22,641 nt of DNA, from NCBI GenBank assembly GCA_036522495.1, contig DATDFS010000015.1, forward strand, positions 1 to 22,641. The letters run 5' to 3'. Shown in pieces: positions 17,080-22,641 of the stretch. How positions within the stretch are numbered: position 1 is the first letter of the stretch; each line of letters begins with the position of its first letter. Made by a program: the position numbers and the translations under genes. Source of the stretch: Nitrososphaera_A sp036522495. Lineage in GTDB: Archaea; Thermoproteota; Nitrososphaeria; Nitrososphaerales; Nitrososphaeraceae. The notes under the pieces were generated by a model. It had not been told where the DNA came from and searched no databases. It saw nothing but the letters and a program-made list of their open reading frames with translations.

Positions 17080-17252
17080 CGGCTGAGGGTTCTCCTCCAA
17101 GTTGCATATCAAGTTCAAGTTCTCTCACTCCTGTAGACATATTGGATGACAGTTCTGTCCGCCACATTCGCTGTACCAACAAGGATGTCTGGATCTCTGC
17201 TCATCATGTAATTCTGAAAATCCTCAAGAACCATTTCTTCCGTGCCTAGAAA
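17080..17252 (-). pseudogene. Fragment of a family-B DNA polymerase (exonuclease region)
   Basis: On the minus strand, LGTEEMVLEDFQNYMMSRDP followed by DILVGTANVAD resembles the Exo II region of archaeal family-B DNA polymerases, in which a helix is followed by DPDxxxxYNxxxFD. After a stop, a one-base shift gives VRELELDMQLGGEPSA, which matches the ELGIKFTLGRDGSEP-like segment that follows in that family. Only some 55 codons remain, with a frameshift and no flanking polymerase sequence that I can place. This is a relic of a polymerase gene or of an element that carried one, not a working gene. The family call rests on memory of the motif order. Confidence 0.5.
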
Positions 17253-17388
17253 TGAAAAGTCTTCTTTTTATATCGAACCCTGATTTTGGTAATTCGATTT
17301 TCTTGTTGCGAGTCAGGCTCGTCCAGTAACGTCCCAAATTCAAAATACAAGGCATGTGTATAGTTACTCGTTTCTTGTTCACTATAGA

Positions 17389-17400
17389 TTTGTATAAAAA
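17389..17400 (+). promoter_or_regulatory. Probable TATA box of the last methyltransferase gene
   Basis: TTTGTATAAAAA is a good archaeal TATA match. Transcription should begin near 17420, downstream of the GTG at 17406. This argues that translation starts later, at TTG 17436 or ATG 17478. Confidence 0.5.
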
Positions 17401-17405
17401 TAAAA

Positions 17406-18179
17406 GTGTCACATGGTCATAAGAATGTTGGTAATTTGTTAAACGTCTGGTCCAATCAATTTGAAAGGTTGAAAAAGATGCTGAATAGAAGGCTGCCAAT
17501 ATCTCCGGGCATTCGCTATGCGTTTTATTTCAGTGGATTTCATAGTTTACTTTGTTTTATTTATTGCAGAAAAATTAGAAGACATAACACCATCTTGGTT
17601 CTAGGAAAAACTTATCATTATTTTGACACCGTTAAGACATGGCACGGTGAGCGAGCAGTAGAAATTCCAATTGTAATGGAGATGGTTAGAAAGTATCAAG
17701 GAAAAAATATTCTCGAGATTGGAAATGTTCTATCACATCATGTCAGATTTGAGCACGATATATTAGATAAGTACGAAATTGCAAAAGGGGTGATAAATGG
17801 GGATGTTGTAGATTTTAAGTCAGAGAAGAAATATGATTTAATTGTAAGTATATCTACTCTAGAACATGTTGGGTGGGATGAGAAGCCGCGTGACGATATG
17901 AAAATACCACGCGCAATTGAAAATTTGAAGACTCTAATCACGTCCCGAGGTGGGACGATAATAGTTACTCTTCCACTGGGATATAATACTGCTTTGGACC
18001 AACTTTTAAATAATGGGATAATTCGTTTCTCGAAACAATATCATCTAGTACGAATTTCTAAAGGCAATGAATGGAAAGAGGCTTCATGGGACGATGTGCG
18101 AGTTGCAAAATATAACTCACCTTTACCATTTGCCAATGGCTTACTTGTTGGCATCATTACAGTTGGACCATCTATCTAA
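17406..18179 (+). CDS. SAM-dependent methyltransferase-like protein of the glycan island
   Basis: A protein of up to 257 residues with a class I methyltransferase core: NILEIGNVLSHH is motif I (E-x-G-x), KYDLIVSISTLEHVGWDE gives strand 4 with the STLEHVG signature, and GGTIIVTLPLGYN is strand 5. Upstream, GKTYHYF and ERAVEIPIV precede the core, as in proteins often encoded in archaeal and bacterial glycan clusters. The acceptor is unknown. The longest frame begins with GTG at 17406, but a TATA box just upstream suggests a start at 17436 (TTG) or 17478 (ATG, after a purine-rich stretch), giving about 233-247 residues. It is 328 bases from the FkbM gene and probably separately transcribed. It closes the glycan island. 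Confidence 0.75.
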   Translation: MSHGHKNVGNLLNVWSNQFERLKKMLNRRLPISPGIRYAFYFSGFHSLLCFIYCRKIRRHNTILVLGKTYHYFDTVKTWHGERAVEIPIVMEMVRKYQGKNILEIGNVLSHHVRFEHDILDKYEIAKGVINGDVVDFKSEKKYDLIVSISTLEHVGWDEKPRDDMKIPRAIENLKTLITSRGGTIIVTLPLGYNTALDQLLNNGIIRFSKQYHLVRISKGNEWKEASWDDVRVAKYNSPLPFANGLLVGIITVGPSI

Positions 18180-18886
18180 TGATGACATCATGAGCCGACC
18201 ATATTTAGAATAGTGGGAAGAATGTAGACAATATCTAAGACGCCATAGATGCATACGAACAAGTAGAAAAACGCATTGGTGATCTTGTAATTGGGTAAAA
18301 AATTTGAGTCAAATTTGTCTTGGATTCCACCGAACCCATTCAGATATATTTTATAGTCGGTAGATGGAAAAGATTATTACAACTAATCTAACACCAAGCT
18401 AAAGCCATTAGGATAGAATTCAAATATGTACCTTTTCTGTTCATCTTTTGATAATAATGAATACTTTGAAGCTCTTCGAAAGGTAGCAAACTCGTTCCTG
18501 AAGATCCTGTTAAAAGATCTAGTGGATAAGAGAATGGTTGCGGCAGCGGTAAAATGAGAATGAAGCTATTGTTAGTGGTTTCAAAAGTAACCAAAACTTT
18601 CTAACTAACATACAATCAATCAGAAGCATAAGACTTGGGTTGAGTCTTGAAAAGGGTATAACCAGATACGATATGATATATGTTTATTTATGCATATCTT
18701 GACGATATCATGCCTTACATTGGAATCTGTAAGATCCTCTGATCACCTAGCTCTTGTAATGTAATTCAATCTTTTGGGCATTTATTATGGGCTGCATATC
18801 ATTGATAAATTCTACTATATTTGGTCAAGGCTTACAATACTTTTGCTTGTAATGCGATAATGAACTTAATAGAACATTTATTGATA
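18180..18886. other. Gene-poor spacer to the right of the glycan island
   Basis: About 700 bases without a gene of normal size. A 43-codon frame at 18426-18557 (+) reads FDNNEYFEALRKVANSFL and onward as an amphipathic helix and could be a small protein or remnant. Another short frame near 18241-18299 ends DAYEQVEKRIGDLVIG. No RNA gene is evident. Confidence 0.4.
18426..18557 (+). CDS. Possible 43-residue helical protein or gene remnant
   Basis: ATG to TGA with 43 codons. Residues 8-42 have alternating charged and hydrophobic positions (NEYFEALRKVANSFLKILLK), as in a coded helix. No Shine-Dalgarno or convincing TATA element was seen, and the family is not recognised. Chance cannot be excluded at this length. 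Confidence 0.25.
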   Translation: MYLFCSSFDNNEYFEALRKVANSFLKILLKDLVDKRMVAAAVK

Positions 18887-19180
18887 TCAGCAGTTGTCAT
18901 AACTCTCAAGAATGCCTAAAATGTGGCTATACATTAATCTGGTACTATTAAGAAAAAGCCGAATGAAGGACAATGAAATGGATAGCATAATCTCATACTG
19001 GCTACTACCGAGGTTGGTTGTTGCAGCCATCGTCTCATTAGAACAGCGACTTGCTGTTGTGCGACGGATACAGTTGCTGCTAGAGAGTCGCATTGAAGAT
19101 ACCTCACTAGATTCCATGTTATCACCACCGTCATAATACTGCAGGCTTCTCAGTATATTTAAAAAAGCAAGTGCCTTCAT
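18887..19180 (-). CDS. Small unrecognised protein with strong ribosome binding site
   Basis: A 97-codon frame of unknown function. Its N-terminus, MKALAFLNILRSLQYYDGGD, is helix-like. The middle is rich in serine, threonine and asparagine with two cysteines, and the C-terminal third is hydrophobic. What supports it is a perfect AGGAGG nine bases before the ATG. It lies 133 bases behind the stop of the C2H2 zinc-finger gene on the same strand and could be cotranscribed with it. The serine-rich middle is unlike a folded domain, so the 3' part may be frameshifted. The overlapping plus-strand frame at 18912-19136 has no such start signal and is judged a shadow. Confidence 0.4.
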   Translation of the reverse strand: MKALAFLNILRSLQYYDGGDNMESSEVSSMRLSSSNCIRRTTASRCSNETMAATTNLGSSQYEIMLSISLSFIRLFLNSTRLMYSHILGILESYDNC

Positions 19181-19189
19181 TTTATTATT

Positions 19190-19195
19190 CCTCCT
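19190..19195 (-). promoter_or_regulatory. Perfect Shine-Dalgarno sequence
   Basis: AGGAGG on the minus strand, nine bases upstream of the ATG at 19180. It is the strongest ribosome binding site in the window and the main argument for the small gene behind it. Confidence 0.55.
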
Positions 19196-19313
19196 ACAGA
19201 GTGAAATCGTAGGTTGATCATAGGTTATATAGCGATATCTATTATCTTTTCTTTGTACTTTCTATTTTCTATAATGGCCAAGGATCCATCCATCGATCTT
19301 GGATGTTTTGTTG

Positions 19314-19931
19314 TTAAGGACTGCCAGATTTGGCTCTATCCATATTACGAAGAAATGCTAAATTTTCATCTAAATAATCATCATTCCCTAGATTGACCTG
19401 CATGCCAGCCAGTATTATTATTGGCTTAGCATACTGTGGTGGACAATGTTTATTAGCTAATATTTCAATCTCCTTAAGTTTTAGCATCCTTTCTGACAAC
19501 TTTTCCACAGTATCAGAAGCTTTAACGTCAACGTCAACTAGTTTGTGGGACGGCTGTAAAGCAGGATCAGATTGAGCGTAAAACGTGCTCTTAATGTCGT
19601 CATTGGATTTTGTAGGTTGCTGTCTTACATTTTCATATCTACGTTCATGCACTATACTACCTGGAACGGCTCCAAAACCCGTTCTATTGTTATCACCATG
19701 GTGGTAATAAATAGAATCAGACATATCCTTCTGACTCCTCTTATTGTGTCTGTACGATGAAGGGTCATCTTGTAGGAATTTACCATTTAACCTTCCAATT
19801 ATGTACTCGTACGGTCTAACAAGCATGGCGCCTCCTGAGTGAAGGTTATTATTGTGTCTGACAGCCGTACTTTTTCTTGTCAGACCTTGGCCACATATTG
19901 AGCATACCCAACTATGCTTATCAAGATTCAT
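19314..19931 (-). CDS. C2H2 zinc-finger protein
   Basis: A 205-residue soluble protein with one classical zinc finger near the N-terminus: C10-x2-C13-x12-H26-x4-H31 (VCSICGQGLTRKSTAVRH and on). After the finger comes RPYEYIIGRLNGKF, then a long, polar, probably disordered region rich in S, N, H and Q. A helical C-terminal domain follows, with VEKLSERMLKLKEIEILANK and the block DENLAFLRNMDRA. Single-finger proteins with this layout are a known expansion in soil ammonia-oxidising archaea; they are thought to bind nucleic acid, but roles are not established. The start is ATG at 19931. The small Shine-Dalgarno-led gene lies downstream on the same strand. Confidence 0.72.
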   Translation of the reverse strand: MNLDKHSWVCSICGQGLTRKSTAVRHNNNLHSGGAMLVRPYEYIIGRLNGKFLQDDPSSYRHNKRSQKDMSDSIYYHHGDNNRTGFGAVPGSIVHERRYENVRQQPTKSNDDIKSTFYAQSDPALQPSHKLVDVDVKASDTVEKLSERMLKLKEIEILANKHCPPQYAKPIIILAGMQVNLGNDDYLDENLAFLRNMDRAKSGSP

Positions 19932-20664
19932 GTGTCTGTTATTATTTAGCTATTCTTTCTTAAGGCTGCTGCTAAAGTGCCACACAGTGTTGCACTGTAT
20001 AGTTACATATTTCCCTAAAATTGTTCTGAGAACACAAAGCTTTCTGATCATCAAGCTGTGTCTTGAAAATGTTCTATATGATAAAACTAAAGATGCTGTA
20101 TAGTTTTTACATTTTGATTTCTGGTCCTCAGGTATTTTCATCGTTACAATAGAGATAATTTAGGGCAAGAATATCCAGTACTTTCGTTACCTATAAAACT
20201 ACGCAGAAGATAATGACAATGCAATTACTTCTGACATAGAGACTCATGAAGTTCTTATAACAATGCAATCCAAAGTCAATTCAGAAAGCGCATCCCTATT
20301 CATCATGATACTGAATCTCCTATTTCTTCCAACTATATTAATGGTCATGACAATATCTTATGTTCTCGATTCTACTACCATTTAGATGGCTGAATTTAGG
20401 ATTAGTAATATCCATAGATTGAGAACTGTAGAAGTTAGAACAGTGCTAAAGCGCCTAGATTATTAGATCCTCTATATTGCTAGCGATATTATTATTGTTT
20501 TTTCCTAGTCGTTATACCCCATAGTAGCAAAATCTTCCCATCGATGACAGACAACAAAAAATTGATTAGAGTAAGAAGAAGTGAAGATTGTGTAAGAAAA
20601 ATAAAGAAGAAATAACGTTCTAATCGATAGGTACAGAACATTGTTATTTAATTGATCATCATGT
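19932..20664. other. Spacer between zinc-finger gene and broken receiver gene
   Basis: No normal-sized gene. One 40-codon frame with a hydrophobic segment (20263-20385) is listed separately. The remaining AT-rich sequence shows nothing that I can support. Confidence 0.4.
20263..20385 (+). CDS. Possible 40-residue single-span membrane peptide or remnant
   Basis: From ATG the frame gives a polar start (MQSKVNSESAS), a hydrophobic run of about 20 residues (LFIMILNLLFLPTILMVMTI) and a short polar end (DSTTI). The same frame stays open upstream to 20197 without another start codon and reads as an acidic polar segment (DNDNAITSDIETHEV). It may therefore be the end of a decayed membrane-protein gene rather than a small gene. 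No ribosome binding site was seen. Confidence 0.3.
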   Translation: MQSKVNSESASLFIMILNLLFLPTILMVMTISYVLDSTTI

Positions 20665-21034
20665 AAACGAATCTATCAGTTTGGACGACACGATATCTTG
20701 CTTGTTCTATCTCCAACATTCAAAGCAGGTTTGGAGAGTAACAACAAAATTTGAAGTATACACATACAATGACCCTTTAGTAGCATTATTGGAGTTCAAG
20801 CCAAACTTTTATGATCTATTACTAATTGATATTAACCTACCATATATGAATGGCTTTGAAGTGTCTAAAAGGATATTAAAATTAGATGTTAATGTAAAGG
20901 TCTGCTTTATGTCAGCTGGAGAAGTAAATCATGAAGCAATAAGAAAAATACATCCATCTTTGAACATAGGATGTTTTATACAAAAGCCAGTTACAATAGA
21001 TTATTTGTTAGAGTAAAAGCAGGAGTTAGAGTGA
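20665..21034 (+). pseudogene. Decayed response-regulator receiver domain
   Basis: The main frame (to TAA at 21014) keeps the middle and end of a receiver: FEVYTYNDPLVALLEFKP, then LLLIDINLPYMNGFE with the phospho-acceptor aspartate, CFMSAG with the switch serine, and FIQKPV with the conserved lysine. The first strand and acidic pair lie in a different frame: DILLVLSPTFKAGLESNN from 20692, where the expected DDE has been lost. The frames shift near 20745. After the TAA the same frame reads KQELE to a TGA at 21032, which looks like the former C-terminus. A frameshift, loss of the acidic pocket and a late nonsense codon together indicate a dead gene. A TTG at 20681 opens a 111-codon frame, but its N-terminus is not receiver-like. 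Confidence 0.65.
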
Positions 21035-21061
21035 ATAAATTAAAAAAGTGTATATTTTTCA

Positions 21062-21098
21062 ATGATGATGCACATATGCCTTTAGCTTGCATCATCAT
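21062..21098. terminator. 11-base inverted repeat between convergent receiver genes
   Basis: ATGATGATGCA at 21062-21072 is exactly complementary to TGCATCATCAT at 21088-21098, with a 15-base loop. It straddles the stop codon (21082-21084) of the minus-strand receiver gene. On that strand T-rich sequence follows, including a six-T run. It may act as a shared terminator or 3' end hairpin for both genes. Archaeal termination mainly uses T-runs, so the hairpin's role is inferred. Confidence 0.45.
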
Positions 21099-21660
21099 CG
21101 TCATCCATCATTAGTATTTGATTTACTTTCTTTACCAGTTCATCATTTCCAATTGGTTTATAGATAAAGCTATTCTTTGTATCTAAATCAGGAAATGCCT
21201 CCTTTCCAAATGATTCATAATAATAATAATTAGCAGTTGCAGTCAGAAAACATATCTTAACTTTATTATCTAACTTTCTGATTTCTTCATATAATCCAAA
21301 ACCATTCATTGATGGCATTACAATATCAATCAGTACTAAATCGTATAGTATAGGTTTGAAATTCTCTAATGCCAAAAGAGGAGCAGTAAATGAATCAACT
21401 TTAAATCCATTATCCTCTAAAACTATCTTGAAGGTAAGATTAATGTCAGGTTCATCATCTACTATTAATATTCTTTTTTTTGTGTTTCTATCAATCTTTG
21501 TCTGATGATGATACTGATTTTCCTCCTTGTTCATATGAGTATGGGTTTGGGTAGCAGTATACTGAAGACGTAATTTCATAATTGTTTCTTCATAGTGCTT
21601 GTTGACAGCATTAGATCTTGTCCTAGTAGTAGATAAATTGTAGTAGTAGCCATTATTCAC
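21082..21660 (-). CDS. Stand-alone response-regulator receiver protein
   Basis: A two-component receiver without output domain. RILIVDDEPDINL places the acidic pair at D68-D69; LVLIDIVMPSMNG has the phospho-acceptor D112; CFLTATA has the switch T140; FIYKPIGNDEL has K168. All key residues are intact. The domain covers about residues 62-184 and ends in an unusual acidic tail of five aspartates. The longest frame adds about 60 polar residues in front (THTHMNKEENQYHH); ATG at 21534 (M43) or 21579 (M28) may be the real start, since receivers of this group usually begin just before the first strand. It would take phosphate from a histidine kinase encoded elsewhere and act by protein contact. It faces the broken receiver gene across 47 bases. 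Confidence 0.85.
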   Translation of the reverse strand: MNNGYYYNLSTTRTRSNAVNKHYEETIMKLRLQYTATQTHTHMNKEENQYHHQTKIDRNTKKRILIVDDEPDINLTFKIVLEDNGFKVDSFTAPLLALENFKPILYDLVLIDIVMPSMNGFGLYEEIRKLDNKVKICFLTATANYYYYESFGKEAFPDLDTKNSFIYKPIGNDELVKKVNQILMMDDDDDAS

Positions 21661-22236
21661 AGTTGAGTATACAGGGCATATGTTGCATTCTACCGTATCT
21701 TTCCCACAAATTATGATACTGCCAAGTTGATAATACTACTTTATAGAAAATCTACGTTATTTGTTAACATTGCTGCTTATAATTATGAAGAGTCTAACCC
21801 ATCCTTTGCTCATAGATTGGAATCGTACTTTACTACTAACTTAAGTATCAAATTATCCATCTACAAATCTGGTGTAATCGTGAAGAAATGATGATGTTTT
21901 GTACACCTAAATTAAGATACTTAACTTACGATGATGAACTCCTCATCTTCAATAGCATTCAAAATCCAAAAGCCGCATATGTATTATATCTGTTGTTTTC
22001 TCTCAGATCCTGTATACTTGCTGTCAAAAGCCATAAGTTGATCTGATAACTGTGATATGGCATCGTCTTTTATCTTGTCAGGCTGTCTTAATGACTGATT
22101 TAATCCTCTTCTAATTCTTCAACCTTAGTCTATATCATATCTGCTCCTTGTCTTTCCAATTTGTGAACATTTAGAAGTACTAAAAAACATATACTTGCAT
22201 AATCAAAGACTTTCTTTTTATCATGATCTAGAACGC
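21661..22236. other. Gene-poor region with gene-like fragments
   Basis: No complete gene. On the plus strand, 21667-21891 is open for 74 codons and protein-like (AYNYEESNPSFAHRLESYF), without ATG; a TTG at 21727 would give 54 residues. On the minus strand near 21975-22110 a startless frame reads LNQSLRQPDKIKDDAISQ and onward, like the end of a coiled-coil protein. Both look like remnants, but neither can be assigned to a family. Confidence 0.35.
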
Positions 22237-22314
22237 ATGGCATTTGGCAAGATGGCTTCTATTTTAATCGTAGTGCTACTAATCATATTAATACTATATG
22301 GATTGAATGAATGA
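22237..22314 (+). CDS. Possible 25-residue membrane peptide
   Basis: ATG to TGA encodes a short basic start (MAFGKMAS) followed by a clean hydrophobic helix of 14 residues (ILIVVLLIILILYG) and ends LNE. The layout is that of a tiny single-span membrane peptide. No clear promoter or ribosome binding site was found, and a chance frame in AT-rich DNA is possible. Confidence 0.3.
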   Translation: MAFGKMASILIVVLLIILILYGLNE

Positions 22315-22641
22315 ATATTGTTTCTCAGCCCATTCATAAATTTTGGAGTTTGTTAACTATCAAATGTCCATTATGGACCCTACTAAATATGTGGAAATGT
22401 TAGATCCTTTAGAAATTTCTGGCGGTTGGTGTCTTGGAACTGAAGAGCACTATCTAATGATTATTACTACCTAGTAACACTGTCATTTATTCAGATGATG
22501 ATGATTTAACACAAAGATACATCATTAATCTGGTAGAATGATCACTTGATCGATCGAATAATATGATCAAATAGCATGATCGATAGTACGGCTTCCCATA
22601 AATATTTGATCTATTACAAGATTGTTATGAAATATAGAAGC
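22315..22641. other. Right-edge sequence without assigned gene
   Basis: A 36-codon frame at 22364-22474 (MSIMDPTKYVEMLDPLEIS and on) is open but unrecognised. Beyond it, six GATC sites fall within 22540-22611, including a TCGATCGA palindrome. The window ends without a further gene. Confidence 0.35.

Noticed and set aside
18912..19136. 74-codon plus-strand frame
   Set aside because: Overlaps the minus-strand small ORF, which has a perfect Shine-Dalgarno; the plus-strand frame has no start signal.

Overview
The window reads as chromosomal DNA of a low-GC soil ammonia-oxidising thaumarchaeon (Nitrososphaerales; a Nitrosocosmicus- or Nitrososphaera-like organism is my best guess). This is inferred from four things: a small winged-helix regulator and a one-finger C2H2 protein of the kind expanded in that group, stand-alone receiver proteins, AT-rich archaeal TATA elements close to start codons, and long gene-poor spacers holding decayed genes. 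No rRNA, tRNA, CRISPR array or intact transposase was recognised.

Layout. 1-507: AT-rich non-coding DNA beginning with an AAAAT microsatellite. 508-2341: a geranylgeranyl-reductase-family flavoprotein (+) and a winged-helix regulator (-). 2566-2982: a broken alpha/beta-hydrolase. 3017-18179: a large surface-glycan island. It holds a GT4 glycosyltransferase (-); an overlapping three-gene operon of hexapeptide acyltransferase, amidohydrolase and GT2 (+); UDP-GlcNAc 2-epimerase (+); a membrane protein followed by a GT-B glycosyltransferase (-); an asparagine-synthase-like ligase without a glutaminase domain (-); a second GT-B enzyme (-); and then a duplicated set of two GT2 enzymes and two FkbM methyltransferases (+), ending in another SAM methyltransferase (+). 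A degraded family-B DNA polymerase fragment lies between the last two methyltransferases. 18180-22641: gene-poor DNA with a C2H2 zinc-finger protein, a small ORF behind a perfect Shine-Dalgarno sequence, a decayed receiver gene facing an intact receiver protein, and several tiny ORFs that may encode membrane peptides or be gene remnants.

How the genes may work together (inference). WecB makes UDP-ManNAc. The acyltransferase, amidohydrolase and amidotransferase-like enzymes would tailor sugars. The GT2 and GT-B enzymes would assemble a glycan, and the FkbM methyltransferases would O-methylate it. The product could be exopolysaccharide or protein-linked glycan; no oligosaccharyltransferase, flippase or polymerase is present to decide. 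The many strand switches, paralogous pairs and pseudogenes point to an island that has grown and decayed repeatedly.

No clearly new system is proven. The most distinctive points are the GT2-FkbM duplication, the amidohydrolase embedded in a coupled glycan operon, the glutaminase-less asparagine synthase in a probable ammonia oxidiser, and the number of recognisable gene remnants.
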